A stretch of 58,012 nt of DNA from Bacteroidales bacterium (GCA_024400295.1 JAKSNA010000015.1:1-58012), one strand, 5' to 3'; positions 10,191 through 19,667 are shown, numbered from the stretch's first letter. The notes: a model not told the origin generated them from the letters alone. Made by a program: numbers and translations.

Positions 10191-10791
10191 AACAATATGT
10201 TCCGTTTCTCCTGAAACCGCAGTCGCCCTCAGCGGCACAGCCGTCGCAGGATTTTTTCACGTTTTCTCCAATTTTAATAATTCCAACCATCGATTTCAAT
10301 GGCACCATCAGTCCTGATTCAAGAAAGGTGATTCCTATTCTTTCTGCATTTAACATTCTCGCAATCTCTTGATTGTCAATGAATGACGTTCCGGAATATC
10401 CAGGGCAGAAACGGAAACCGAGATTTCCAAATTTCAAATTCTTTTCAAATTCATCGGCTTTTGTTTCCAAAAAAATAGAAGCTGTCGCATCGAAGACCGT
10501 GGCGTATGCCATGTCTTTCAGTTGCAGACGTTGTAAGTATCTGTCAATCTGAATGCCGAGTGTGGTCGCGCAAAGCAGGAAAGATGAGCCGCCGAGATAA
10601 TCGTGATAACCTGAAACGTCTTCCATGAAAGGCAGAGGCTCATCGAATTTCTCGTAGATGTATTTGAAACACGACTGCTGTTCAACTTCAAGCAAAGCCT
10701 TGTCAATCAACGAATTGGTGTATTCATCGACAGAGTTGGCATCTTTCAGGCCGAGATATTTCAAGATTTCAATTTTTAACACAAGTTGCAC
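10177..10791 (-). CDS. MetH reactivation domain as a separate protein
   Basis: A 204-aa protein resembling the S-adenosylmethionine-binding activation domain of B12-dependent methionine synthase, which reductively remethylates inactive cob(II)alamin. Visible elements include LGLKDANSVDEYTNSLIDKA near the N-terminus, an Ala-rich helix YATVFDATASIFLE, and the RFCPGYSG segment (family RxxPGYxx). The C-terminus holds a Cys cluster (SCDGCAAEGDC). It precedes metH and overlaps it by 14 bases, so the two halves are probably made together. The start appears to be GTG at 10791, directly behind a tandem repeat. A similar split is known in Thermotoga. Confidence 0.85.
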   Translation of the reverse strand: MQLVLKIEILKYLGLKDANSVDEYTNSLIDKALLEVEQQSCFKYIYEKFDEPLPFMEDVSGYHDYLGGSSFLLCATTLGIQIDRYLQRLQLKDMAYATVFDATASIFLETKADEFEKNLKFGNLGFRFCPGYSGTSFIDNQEIARMLNAERIGITFLESGLMVPLKSMVGIIKIGENVKKSCDGCAAEGDCGFRRNGTYCYGNA

Positions 10792-10800
10792 GAGTTTTTT

Positions 10801-10874
10801 CTCTCATCTTTCATCTTTCCTCTTTCCTCTCTCATCTTTCCTCTCTCATCTTTCCTCACTCCTCTCTCATCTCA
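10801..10874. repeat. Tandem repeat between metF and the MetH activation gene
   Basis: About five imperfect copies of CTCTCATCTTTCCT (plus strand) fill the gap. The repeat includes the metF stop codon (10867-10869) and its last codons, and reaches close to the GTG start of the next gene. A single related copy, CTCTCATCTTTCCTC, covers the pgi stop at about 18227-18241. Confidence 0.85.
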
Positions 10875-11745
10875 ATTCTTTTTCTATCACGTTTTTAATT
10901 CGCTCGTAGATGTCGCCTGCGACTTTCGCATTGTTCATCGTGTAGATGTGGATGCCGTCGGCGTCGTTGGCGAGAAGTTCGAGAATCTGGTTCACGCTGT
11001 AGGCGATGCCGATTTCGTACATCGCCATTTTGTCGTTCTGAAACTTGTCGAAAAGCACACGCATCTCAAACGGGATGCTCGCGCCGGCCATGTTCATGAT
11101 TTTGTTGAACATCTTGGTTGAGGTGAGCGGCATGATACCCGGAATTATCGGAACCGTGATACCGATTTTCTTTGCGGCTCTCATAAGACGATAATAATAA
11201 TTATTATCATAAAACAATTGAGTTACAAAGAATTCCGCGCCCATGTCCTGTTTGATTTTCATGTTTTCAAGATCTTCATAAAGGCTTGAGCATTCGATAT
11301 GGCCTTCCGGATAGCACGCGCCGCCAAGGCAGAAGTCATATTTCGACTTCAGGTGTCCCATCAGTTCGGAGGCGTGCTGAAAATGTTTCAGATAGTCGCC
11401 GTCGAAATCAGCGGGACGGTCGCCGCGAAGAGCGAGTATGTTTTCAAGTCCTTCATTATTAAGAACTTGAGCGATGTTATCGACATCGTTTTCATCCAAG
11501 GCCCCACAAGTGAGATGCACCAACGGTTCGGCGGCGGTGTTTTTCTTTATGTAACTCGCCAAGTTGATGGTGTTCTGCGCGAAATCGCCGGTCGATTTAA
11601 ACGTAACACTCACGAAATCAGGATGATACTGTTGAAGCGCATCGATTGTCCCATAAATGTTGTTGATGTCAACGGTTTGCGGGTTCGGAGGGAAGACCTC
11701 GAACGAAAACGTTTTTTTATTTTTTAGAATGTCTTTTATTTTCAT
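10867..11745 (-). CDS. metF: 5,10-methylenetetrahydrofolate reductase
   Basis: Flavoprotein that reduces methylene-THF to methyl-THF, the methyl donor for MetH. The 292-aa TIM-barrel product has the family motifs SFEVFPP near the N-terminus, ALRGDRP in the middle, QLFYDN (substrate region) and PIIPGIMPL. ATG 11745 is chosen because MKIKDILK begins the conserved domain. The open frame further upstream overlaps the neighbouring barrel gene and has foreign composition. It lies upstream of the MetH activation gene and metH on the same strand, forming a methyl-cycle operon. Confidence 0.95.
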   Translation of the reverse strand: MKIKDILKNKKTFSFEVFPPNPQTVDINNIYGTIDALQQYHPDFVSVTFKSTGDFAQNTINLASYIKKNTAAEPLVHLTCGALDENDVDNIAQVLNNEGLENILALRGDRPADFDGDYLKHFQHASELMGHLKSKYDFCLGGACYPEGHIECSSLYEDLENMKIKQDMGAEFFVTQLFYDNNYYYRLMRAAKKIGITVPIIPGIMPLTSTKMFNKIMNMAGASIPFEMRVLFDKFQNDKMAMYEIGIAYSVNQILELLANDADGIHIYTMNNAKVAGDIYERIKNVIEKELR

Positions 11746-11755
11746 AAAAACAAGT

Positions 11756-13168
11756 TTAGAAAAGATACCCAAGGTCGAGGTAGAAATTTGCCATCGACTT
11801 GCTATCTTGCTCGTTGAACGGCACGCCCCATTCCCCTGAAAGCACAAAGTTGTGATTCATGGCTATTTTTATACCCAGACCAGCACTGAAATGTGGATTA
11901 TACAAATTTGCGTCAAAGTCGAAAAATTCATCAAATGTTCTGCCACTTTCTGCCAACCAAGATTGAGAATCAGAGTATTGCGCATCGAAAGCAGATTTGA
12001 TTTCTCTTTCATTTAAATAATATTTTTGGGTGGCGACACCTGCGTCCAAAAACAGATTTGCCCCCAGACTGAAATATTGATTAAACAATTTGAAGTTCCA
12101 AAAAACCGTTCGAAATTCGACATTTGCGTACGCGAAGCCAGGCACCCATATTTTATTTCGCAGCACGCCCCTCAATGTCGTACCGCCACCGAGACCATAA
12201 TATCTATCCTTGTCAACAAACAATCTATTCTCGTAATTTTGAAGGTAATATGGCGCATTCCCAATTATAACATTCTGACCACCAACATGATATGCAAAAA
12301 CCAAATAATCTTTCACGATAGTGACATAATGCATGAAATTGAAATTCACGACAACGTTGTTATAATCTTTCAACTTTCCAAAAGCCGCATTATAGGTCAG
12401 AAACAAGTCGGCATAGATTCCTTTGGGAGGATTGACGCGGCAAGGGCGGCTGTCATAGACAAAGCCTCCATGAATAAACGGATGCCAGCCGCCATTTCTC
12501 TCCGCCTCACCGATGATGTTCCACTGCCAATAAAGTTCGATGAGATCAGGGACGGTATCGTATGAATCTTTGAAAAAACCATCTTTCACATGGTCTTCTG
12601 AAATATTCAGGATACCCACACCGGCATTCCAATTCCAATTGCCATGAATTTTCCCATTGATATCGAATGAGGTACGGAAAATATTCGTTTTACGCATATA
12701 AAACGGACGTGTGATATAATCTGATGACTTCTGCTCTATCCACTTCTTATTAAAAACACTTTGATTCCCATTAAAGCCGTAGAAATCACTTATTGGATCT
12801 GTTATATACGACAAATCAATTGCAATTTTATGATTTTTTATTGCGCAATCGGAGTCGTAATATACACGTAACGTTCCGGTCCTCTTTGTTGAAAGTGTCG
12901 CTTTGACATTGTATCTCTGCCGGTAATTCGGATAATCATCACCACTCCCATAATCAAACACATTTGCGAGAACGCCAAACGTAAAACCGTTATCTGCGTC
13001 GTATGCCAGCGATGGCAAAATTCCAAGATTCCACCCTGACTTGACGAAACGTTTGGTAGTGTCAGCAGCACTATCAGATGATTGGCTATCAATGGACACA
13101 GTAGTTTCAGCCATAACATTAGTTACGGCTGAAACTAAAAGCATTGTCAATATCGCTAATTTTTTCAC
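11756..13168 (-). CDS. Omp85-like outer-membrane barrel without POTRA domains
   Basis: A 470-aa protein with a signal peptide (MKKLAILTMLLVSAVTNVMA) and many alternating beta strands, ending in YLDLGYLF with a C-terminal Phe typical of outer-membrane barrels. The segment GLGGGTTLRGVLRNK matches the VRGF/LRGY-type motif of the BamA/TamA surface antigen barrel, with the following FAYANVEFR strand also family-like. The region before the barrel is too short for POTRA repeats. Function is unknown; members of this group in Bacteroidales are annotated only as BamA/TamA-family proteins. It sits 10 bases upstream of metF. Confidence 0.65.
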   Translation of the reverse strand: MKKLAILTMLLVSAVTNVMAETTVSIDSQSSDSAADTTKRFVKSGWNLGILPSLAYDADNGFTFGVLANVFDYGSGDDYPNYRQRYNVKATLSTKRTGTLRVYYDSDCAIKNHKIAIDLSYITDPISDFYGFNGNQSVFNKKWIEQKSSDYITRPFYMRKTNIFRTSFDINGKIHGNWNWNAGVGILNISEDHVKDGFFKDSYDTVPDLIELYWQWNIIGEAERNGGWHPFIHGGFVYDSRPCRVNPPKGIYADLFLTYNAAFGKLKDYNNVVVNFNFMHYVTIVKDYLVFAYHVGGQNVIIGNAPYYLQNYENRLFVDKDRYYGLGGGTTLRGVLRNKIWVPGFAYANVEFRTVFWNFKLFNQYFSLGANLFLDAGVATQKYYLNEREIKSAFDAQYSDSQSWLAESGRTFDEFFDFDANLYNPHFSAGLGIKIAMNHNFVLSGEWGVPFNEQDSKSMANFYLDLGYLF

Positions 13169-13190
13169 CTGAAATTACAAATAATCACTA

Positions 13191-15323
13191 TTATTCAACA
13201 ATCACTAATTCGTCAATGATATTCTGTACCTTGCCGACTTTTTCGAGGCACCAGAGGAGGTAGCGTGCGTCCATGCAGATGGTGCGCTGCACTTTCTGCT
13301 CGAACATGATGTCGCCGCTCATCGCCTCCCAGTTGCCGTCGAAGGCGAGGCCGATGAGTTCGCCTTTGCCGTTGATGACGGGGCTGCCCGAGTTGCCGCC
13401 GGTTATGTCGTTGGTAGTGATGAAGTTGACGATGAGGTCTCCGTTTTCGTCAGCGTAGCGGCCGTAGTCGCGGGCTGCGTAAAGGTCGCGGACGTCTTGT
13501 GGGATGTCGAACTCCCAGTTGCCCGGGACGTACTTCGCCATCACGCCGTCCATCGTCGTGTAATAGTTGTAGTTCACGGCATCCGCGCCTTTGTAAGGCT
13601 CGACGGTGCCGTATGTGAGGCGCATGGTGAAGTTCGCGTTCGGATAGAAGTTACGTTCCGGCTGCATCTCCATCAGGCCTTTCATGTATTGGCGTTCTCC
13701 GGCGTTTCCGGCAAGGGCGGCTTCCATGTAGAGCGGGACGACGACATCGTTGTATTCACTCACGAAGCCCATCGCCAACATATAAATCGGGTCCTTGTCG
13801 AGTTTTTTCGGTTTCGCAAGCCATTTCTCAAGGCGGGCCTTGTCGGTGAACACCGATTTCTCGAATGCCGCCTCGACCCATGCCGTGAAGTCGCCGCCGT
13901 TTTTCGCGCCGAGTTTCTCCATCATGTCAGGAACATACTTTGTGATGTCTTTGTAGTAAAGGTTGAGCAACGCCGCCGTGACATCGCGGTCGAGAGGCAT
14001 GTCGTAGTCTTTGAAGAACGCCTCGGCGCGGGTTTTGAGACCTTCCGCCAGATTTGCGATCTCTTCCTTTGAGCCTTTTTCATTTATCAAGTTGTTGATT
14101 TTCATGAATCTGCGTGAGAACGCGACAGCCTCACCGCCGTTCCAGCCGGCTTCATATAGATAAGTGAACGCCTTTTCAATGTCATCCATGATCTCCCATT
14201 TGCGCTGGATGCCATCCCACATATCGCCATATTCGGCCTGACGTGCAGCATCGGCGGCGACCCATTCGTTGAAGGCCTCTTCCTGAGCCAAGCGTCTCTC
14301 ATACACATGGTTACGTTTCAGCTGCTTCACCTGACCGATGTAATATTTCCAGTAATTCGACACGCTCGCCTGTTTTGAAGCGTATTTTATGAACACCTCC
14401 TGATCGGCATCCATGTGCTTGCGGTATTCGTTGAGTTTTGTGGTGCGGCAGTCGATAGTCGCCGGACCTTCCGACTCAATAATGTTTTTTACAGTGTAAG
14501 ATGTTGAATATCTGTCTGTTGAACCAGGATAACCCATAATCATCGCATAGTCGCCTTGTTTCACACCTTTAATATTAATAGGCAGGAACCACTTCGACTT
14601 CATCGGGATGTTGTCGGGGCTGTATTTTGCCGGTTTGCCGTCCTTGTCGGTGTAAACGCGGAAAATGTTGAAGTCGCCCTTGTGGCGAGGCCATGTCCAG
14701 TTGTCGGTGTCGGCGCCGTATTTGCCGATGCCCCAAGGCGGGCAGCACACGAGACGCACATCGCGATAGACATCATATTCAAACATAATATATTGATTTC
14801 CAGAATAGAAAGCCACGACTTCCACTTCAACATCACGCTCGCCCTTGCGTTCCTTGCAAATCTTCTCAATGTTTTTGTCTGTGACCTCGCGGCGTGTCGC
14901 TTCATCGGTAACGCCTTCAAGGACAGCAACTGTGACATCTTCCACGAAGGCGAGAAACGACACTGTGAGGCCGGGATTCGGCAGTTCCTCTTCCTTGCTC
15001 TTCGCCCAGAAACCGTCGGTGAGATAGTCGTGCTCGACGGTGGCATGTTGCTGGACGTAGCTCAGCCCGCAGTGATGGTTGGTGAGCAGAAGTCCTTCAG
15101 GAGAAATGAGTTCGCCGGTGCAACCGCCGCCAAACTGCACGATGGCGTCTTTCACGCTCGGCTGGTTGAGGTTGAAAATCTGTTCGGCCGTGAGCTGGCA
15201 GCCAAGCTGCTGCATCTCGTACAAGCTCTGATTGCTGAGGTTGTAAGGCAACCACATACCTTCATCGGCCTTGACACACAAAGCACCGATAATCAATGCG
15301 ATAGTTAAAAATACTCTTTTCAT
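13191..15323 (-). CDS. S46 dipeptidyl-peptidase, DPP7-like
   Basis: Secreted serine exopeptidase of family S46 that removes dipeptides from peptide N-termini in the periplasm or at the surface. A signal peptide covers residues 1-19. The catalytic His is in LLTNHHCG, and the catalytic Ser645 is in ITGGNSGSPV. Eighteen residues after the Ser is Gly663 (LAFDGNWE). In Porphyromonas gingivalis the equivalent residue 673 is Gly in DPP7 and Arg in DPP11, so this enzyme should prefer hydrophobic rather than acidic P1 residues (inference). The 710-aa length is normal. Genes of this family are typical of peptide-fermenting Bacteroidales. Confidence 0.93.
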   Translation of the reverse strand: MKRVFLTIALIIGALCVKADEGMWLPYNLSNQSLYEMQQLGCQLTAEQIFNLNQPSVKDAIVQFGGGCTGELISPEGLLLTNHHCGLSYVQQHATVEHDYLTDGFWAKSKEEELPNPGLTVSFLAFVEDVTVAVLEGVTDEATRREVTDKNIEKICKERKGERDVEVEVVAFYSGNQYIMFEYDVYRDVRLVCCPPWGIGKYGADTDNWTWPRHKGDFNIFRVYTDKDGKPAKYSPDNIPMKSKWFLPINIKGVKQGDYAMIMGYPGSTDRYSTSYTVKNIIESEGPATIDCRTTKLNEYRKHMDADQEVFIKYASKQASVSNYWKYYIGQVKQLKRNHVYERRLAQEEAFNEWVAADAARQAEYGDMWDGIQRKWEIMDDIEKAFTYLYEAGWNGGEAVAFSRRFMKINNLINEKGSKEEIANLAEGLKTRAEAFFKDYDMPLDRDVTAALLNLYYKDITKYVPDMMEKLGAKNGGDFTAWVEAAFEKSVFTDKARLEKWLAKPKKLDKDPIYMLAMGFVSEYNDVVVPLYMEAALAGNAGERQYMKGLMEMQPERNFYPNANFTMRLTYGTVEPYKGADAVNYNYYTTMDGVMAKYVPGNWEFDIPQDVRDLYAARDYGRYADENGDLIVNFITTNDITGGNSGSPVINGKGELIGLAFDGNWEAMSGDIMFEQKVQRTICMDARYLLWCLEKVGKVQNIIDELVIVE

Positions 15324-15367
15324 TTTTTTATTTTTTGATTAATATTTTTCAAAATTCACATAAAAAC

Positions 15368-16105
15368 TTATCCGAAAATCTTCCGGAAAATATTATTATT
15401 GCGCTCAATACGGCTTTCTTCCTGTAACTTCTCGATGTGTCGGAGGCAAATCTTCCACATTTTGACGTCAAGATATATGAACAAAACAAGAAGCAAAACG
15501 CCCAGCCATTCAACATTATTTTCAGAAAAAGCACTCGAAAGCATCAGCAGATAGTCGAAAAGCCCGTGTGCGATGATTGGGAATAAAATGCTGAATATCA
15601 AGAATTTACTTCTTTCGTTTTTCTTGAATTTCGCCAAACCGAAATAATAGCCCATTATCACGGCGAAGAGGAAATGACCAGGGACAGACAACAGAGCCCT
15701 CATGACTCCGGTGTGAACCGCATCACTATATGTTTCAGAATCAAACACATACATTATATTTTCAACACAGGCGAAGCCGAGACCGATGAAACAGGCATAA
15801 ACGATGCCGTCGAAAAACTCGTCAAAATTCTTGTTTTTCCAGATAAACAACATGAAAAGGCCCCATTTCGCCAGTTCCTCAGGAATTCCGGCCTGGAAAA
15901 AAGCCTCGAAAAACACTGTTTTGCCTGGCAATATCTCCGCAAAGATTTCGTCACAGCATAGTGCCAACGGAATTGACAGTATGCCGAGCAGGAACGCTTT
16001 CACGAGCATCCCCAAAGGTTCTTTTTCGTATTTGTCCTTTTTATAGACATAAATCATCAGCACGATGACCGGCAAAACCGCTAATGTCAGAATTAACGCA
16101 TCCAT
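15368..16105 (-). CDS. PrsW-family intramembrane metalloprotease
   Basis: A 245-aa multi-pass membrane protein. It carries the PrsW/CAAX-like signature: PEELAKWG in the third helix region, FDGIVYACFIGLGFACVEN, and two later His residues (GHFLFAVIMG, IAHGLFDYLL) that complete the likely metal site. B. subtilis PrsW cleaves an anti-sigma factor; the substrate here is unknown and no anti-sigma gene is adjacent. It is followed 45 bases later by the S46 gene and preceded 16 bases by the PHP gene. Confidence 0.85.
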   Translation of the reverse strand: MDALILTLAVLPVIVLMIYVYKKDKYEKEPLGMLVKAFLLGILSIPLALCCDEIFAEILPGKTVFFEAFFQAGIPEELAKWGLFMLFIWKNKNFDEFFDGIVYACFIGLGFACVENIMYVFDSETYSDAVHTGVMRALLSVPGHFLFAVIMGYYFGLAKFKKNERSKFLIFSILFPIIAHGLFDYLLMLSSAFSENNVEWLGVLLLVLFIYLDVKMWKICLRHIEKLQEESRIERNNNIFRKIFG

Positions 16106-16121
16106 TTTATTATATTGATTA

Positions 16122-16964
16122 TCAATTCAATGGGATTTTCTCCCATTGTCCGTTAACGAAGCACATCGTTTCTTTGTAACCAACTGATTTCAAGGCGTTT
16201 TCCGCTTCCTGGAAGCAGTTTGTCAACTCACTATATATGTGTGCGTCTGACGAAATCACGACAGGCACGTTCATCTCCTTCAGGCGAGGCAGCAGCCACT
16301 CGGCCGGATAAAAACCGTTGTAACGCTGTTTGTAAAGCCCTCGGGTGTTGATTTCCACAATAAGGTCGTGCTGTTTGATCAGGTCGAGCGTTTCCAGAAC
16401 CATGTCGCGGTACCATTTCTCGTCTTCCTGGAAATAACGGCCGCGGGCGTTCATCTTGATTTTGTCGAAATGTCCGATGATGTCGAACTTCTCGGTCTCA
16501 ATCATCAGGTTTTCCTGGTCGAAATAAGCGCGGACACCTTTGCGGATGTCACCGCCGAAATAATCACGCAGTCCCTCGTCGTAAGGTTCTATGTGTTTTC
16601 CGTCGATGAACCAGAGATGTTCGGGGTCGGTTCCCACAAGATGCACGGAACCAATGAGATAGTCGAGGCCAAGGTCACGTTTTGTCTTCTGGAAGTCGGT
16701 GACGATGCCGGGGATGAACTCCATTTCCATCGAAGACAGAATTGTGATTTTGCCGACGTTTTCGGCTTTCAATTTCTTCAGATTGTTGACATATTCGTCA
16801 ACTTTGTCGTTTTGTATTGAGACGCTGCTCTCGAACGGAACCATGGAATGGTCGGAGAATCCGAGGGTGTGAAGGCCTTGTTTTATCGCTTCTTCGACGG
16901 TCTCCTCCATCGGGCATTTGCCGTCGGAGTATAAGCTATGTGTATGTAAATTAAATCGTTGCAT
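16122..16964 (-). CDS. PHP-family histidinol-phosphatase-like hydrolase
   Basis: A 280-aa metal-dependent phosphoesterase of the PHP superfamily. The metal-binding motifs are in order: HTHSLYSDG (residues 6-14), GFSDHSMVPF, the Glu in SSMEMEF, GSVHLVG, IGHFDKIK, EINTRG and SSDAHIYSE. This pattern matches histidinol-phosphatase HisK/HisJ, which makes histidinol in histidine biosynthesis. No other his gene is nearby, so a different phosphate ester cannot be excluded. Its start overlaps the end of the U32 gene by 14 bases, indicating coupled translation. Confidence 0.85.
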   Translation of the reverse strand: MQRFNLHTHSLYSDGKCPMEETVEEAIKQGLHTLGFSDHSMVPFESSVSIQNDKVDEYVNNLKKLKAENVGKITILSSMEMEFIPGIVTDFQKTKRDLGLDYLIGSVHLVGTDPEHLWFIDGKHIEPYDEGLRDYFGGDIRKGVRAYFDQENLMIETEKFDIIGHFDKIKMNARGRYFQEDEKWYRDMVLETLDLIKQHDLIVEINTRGLYKQRYNGFYPAEWLLPRLKEMNVPVVISSDAHIYSELTNCFQEAENALKSVGYKETMCFVNGQWEKIPLN

Positions 16965-18210
16965 CTTGTCCTGAAACTAATTTGTAAACTTTGTCGCCGC
17001 GTCTGACGATGTCGTGTGCCGGTATCGAGCAGAGTTCACCTTTCTCGGTTTTCTCAACCGGCTTGAGGTCAACGCGGATTTCTTTTATCGTATCTTCATA
17101 AACGCCTGTCGTCGGGCCGATGACCATGATTTCGTCGCCGACATTAAGGTCGTGGGTCTCCATTCTTATTTCGGCGACGTTTATCTTCGCGAAGAAGTTG
17201 GTTATCGTGCCGACGAAAATCTTAGTCTTTGTCGCCTGTGAGCCGTATTTCTCAGTCCACTCGCCCATTTTCCTGCCGAGGTAATACCCGTCCCAGAAGT
17301 CGCGGTTATAGACGCTGCGCAGTCTGTCCATCCACGCTGCGACTTTCTCTTCCGTGAACGAACCTTCGCGGATTGCGTCAACGGCGTCGCGATAGACGCT
17401 CACCGTGAGTTTGGTGTATTCCGGCGAACGGCCACGGCCTTCGATCTTCAGCACTTTCACTCCGGCGGCGAGGAGTTTGTCGAGGAACGGCAGCGTACAC
17501 AGGTCTTTCGGCGACATGATGTATTCATTTTCAATCGCCAGAGTGATTTCCTTGTCGCGGTCGGTCACCTCGTAGCCGCGACGGCATGGCTGCACGCAGG
17601 CACCGCGGTTGGCGCTTGTCCCGAAGTTGTCGAGACTCAGATAACATTTCCCGGAGACGGCCATGCACAACGCGCCGTGGCAGAACGTCTCTATCCTCAC
17701 CAACTCGCCTCTCGGTCCTGTAATATGCTGACGCTCAATCTCTTCTGTGATATGCTTCACTTGATTGATGTTAAGCTCGCGGGCTGTCACCATCACATCG
17801 GCGAACTGCGAATAATATTTCACCGCCTCGAGGTTGGTGATGTTGCATTGCGTTGATATATGTACTTCGACACCGATTTCGCGGGCGTATTGTATGACGC
17901 TTTGGTCGGAGGCGATTATTGCCGAGATGTCGTTGGCTTTCACCGCATCGAGGAGCACGTGCATCTCGTCTATTTCCTCGTCGAAAACCACAGTATTCAC
18001 TGTCACATAACTCTTTACGCCGTGTTCGTGGCATATTTCCGAGATGACGTGAAGGTCGTCGAGGGTGAAGTTTTTCGTTGACTTCGAGCGCATGTTCAGC
18101 CGTCCGATGCCGAAATAAACCGAGCCGGCGCCAGCCTGAATCGCCGCCGACAGAGCCTCGTAAGACCCCACCGGCGCCATCACCTCAATGTCGTTATAAT
18201 TCAAATTCAT
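16951..18210 (-). CDS. U32-family protein (TrhP/YegQ-like)
   Basis: A 419-aa member of family U32. Members once called collagenase-like peptidases are now known to act in prephenate-dependent tRNA or rRNA hydroxylation (TrhP, RlhA). The TIM-barrel core starts with EVMAPVGSYEALSAAIQAGA. The family signature appears as ETFCHGALCMAVSGKCYLS, with further cysteines in NRGACVQPCR that may bind an iron-sulfur cluster. A C-terminal small beta domain (from about residue 340) ends with IPAHDIVRRGDKVYK. The tRNA-hydroxylation role is the best guess, not proven by the sequence. Confidence 0.85.
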   Translation of the reverse strand: MNLNYNDIEVMAPVGSYEALSAAIQAGAGSVYFGIGRLNMRSKSTKNFTLDDLHVISEICHEHGVKSYVTVNTVVFDEEIDEMHVLLDAVKANDISAIIASDQSVIQYAREIGVEVHISTQCNITNLEAVKYYSQFADVMVTARELNINQVKHITEEIERQHITGPRGELVRIETFCHGALCMAVSGKCYLSLDNFGTSANRGACVQPCRRGYEVTDRDKEITLAIENEYIMSPKDLCTLPFLDKLLAAGVKVLKIEGRGRSPEYTKLTVSVYRDAVDAIREGSFTEEKVAAWMDRLRSVYNRDFWDGYYLGRKMGEWTEKYGSQATKTKIFVGTITNFFAKINVAEIRMETHDLNVGDEIMVIGPTTGVYEDTIKEIRVDLKPVEKTEKGELCSIPAHDIVRRGDKVYKLVSGQDATI

Positions 18211-18228
18211 TGGAATTTCTCTAATCTC

Positions 18229-19566
18229 TCATCTTTCCTCCAACAACTTCTCCCTCAGTTCCTCGTAGCCAGCTTTTCCGAGAAGTGCAAACATGTTTTT
18301 CTTGTAAGCCTCCACGCCCGGTTGGTTGAACGGGTTGACTTCAAGCATGTAACCGCTTAATGCACAAGCCATTTCGAAGAAATAAATCAGTTGTCCCATG
18401 ACATTGGCGTTGATGTGTGGCAGCACGATGCGGATATTCGGCACGCCGCCATCGACATGGGCGAGGATCGTGGCCTTCTCCGCCGTGAGGTTGACTTCCG
18501 AGAGCCGGCGACCTGCGATATAGTTGAGTTGGTCTAAATTAGTGTCGTCATTCGGGATTCTGACATCGTTGTCGGGGTTTTCGACGGAGATGACAGTCTC
18601 CATCAGGTTGCGGACGCCTTCCTGTATATATTGACCCATTGAATGCAAATCCGTTGTGAATGTGACACTTGCGGGGAAGATTCCCTTGCCGTCTTTTCCT
18701 TCGCTTTCGCCGTAAAGCTGTTTCCACCACTCACTGAAATATTGCAGACGAGGCTCGTAGTTCACGAGGATCTCATTTGTTTTTCCAAGATGGTAAAGGG
18801 CCTGACGTGCCACTGCATATTTCGCTGCCACGTTGTTTTCATCTTGATTTTCAATGCAATACTTCTCCATGAGTTGCGCTCCTGCAACAAGTTGCTCGAT
18901 GTCGAGGCCCGCCACGGCAATAGGCAGAAGCCCGACAGGTGTGAGCACGGAGTAACGTCCGCCGACGTTGTCAGGAACGACGTAAGTCTTGTAGCCTTCG
19001 TTGTCGGCGAGAACCTTCAACGCGCCTTTCGCTTTGTCGGTGATTGCGACGATACGGGTGCGCGCCTCTTCCTTGCCATATTTCTTCTCAATGTGATTTT
19101 TCAGGATGCGGAACGCCACGGCAGGCTCCGTTGTTGTTCCCGACTTTGAAATCACCGTCATTGAATAGTCTTTATTATCAAGGAGTTGAAGAAGGTCTGA
19201 CATATAATCCTCGCTCATCGTGTGGCCTGCAAATACGACTTTCGGAGCATCCGATTTCATGAATTGTGAAAAATGGTTCACGAGCGATTCTATGACAGCC
19301 CTTGCGCCAAGATACGAACCACCGATGCCGACGACGACGAAAATCTCTGATTTCTTCTGTAATTCGGCAGCCTTGTCTTTGATGTCGGCTATAAATTCGT
19401 CAGTAATGCTCGAAGGAAGATCCACCCATCCGAGGAAATCGCTGCCGGCTCCGGTGCGGCTGTAAACCGTGTCAAATGTGCCTTTGATTTTTTTGTTAAA
19501 TGTATCTAATTGATTGTCAGATACAAAACTTTTAATCTGTCCAAGTTCAACCTTAATGTCTGTCAT
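18229..19566 (-). CDS. pgi: Glucose-6-phosphate isomerase
   Basis: Interconverts glucose-6-phosphate and fructose-6-phosphate in glycolysis and gluconeogenesis. The 445-aa length is that of the short bacterial (Bacillus/Bacteroidetes) type. Motifs: [12 protein letters not shown], the phosphate-binding [29 protein letters not shown], and the C-terminal [12 protein letters not shown] with the catalytic Lys. A predicted promoter (19590-19597, minus) gives a leader of about 20 bases. Further upstream is a terminated small-RNA-like unit. The last codons and stop sit in a copy of the CTCATCTTTCCTC repeat. Confidence 0.96.
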   Translation of the reverse strand: MTDIKVELGQIKSFVSDNQLDTFNKKIKGTFDTVYSRTGAGSDFLGWVDLPSSITDEFIADIKDKAAELQKKSEIFVVVGIGGSYLGARAVIESLVNHFSQFMKSDAPKVVFAGHTMSEDYMSDLLQLLDNKDYSMTVISKSGTTTEPAVAFRILKNHIEKKYGKEEARTRIVAITDKAKGALKVLADNEGYKTYVVPDNVGGRYSVLTPVGLLPIAVAGLDIEQLVAGAQLMEKYCIENQDENNVAAKYAVARQALYHLGKTNEILVNYEPRLQYFSEWWKQLYGESEGKDGKGIFPASVTFTTDLHSMGQYIQEGVRNLMETVISVENPDNDVRIPNDDTNLDQLNYIAGRRLSEVNLTAEKATILAHVDGGVPNIRIVLPHINANVMGQLIYFFEMACALSGYMLEVNPFNQPGVEAYKKNMFALLGKAGYEELREKLLEER

Positions 19567-19589
19567 AATTTCCTATGTATAATTTTCTG

Positions 19590-19597
19590 CGAAGATA
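19590..19597 (-). promoter_or_regulatory. Predicted -7 box for pgi (TATCTTCG)
   Basis: On the minus strand TATCTTCG differs by one base from TAnnTTTG. It lies between the upstream terminator and pgi, so pgi could be transcribed independently of the upstream small transcript. Confidence 0.45.
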
Positions 19598-19639
19598 CAA
19601 CTATTTTTTTAATTTGAGGAAGTAAATTTTCCATAAAAA

Positions 19640-19667
19640 GAGGCCTCTCATGAGCATGAGAGGCCTC
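19640..19667 (-). terminator. Strong terminator hairpin upstream of pgi
   Basis: A perfect 13-bp inverted repeat, GAGGCCTCTCATG at 19640-19652 with CATGAGAGGCCTC at 19655-19667, has a two-base centre (so the real loop opens a few pairs). On the minus strand it is followed by CTTTTTAT; on the plus strand there is no T run, which fixes its direction. Confidence 0.8.

Noticed and set aside
8437..10874. CRISPR-like arrays at the repeat tracts (8437-8492, 10801-10874)
   Set aside because: Units are 10-14 bases, directly abutting and degenerate, without spacers or cas genes.
14556..15308. 250-codon frame on the strand opposite the S46 peptidase gene
   Set aside because: It mirrors the coding bias of the peptidase and has no start signal or family match.
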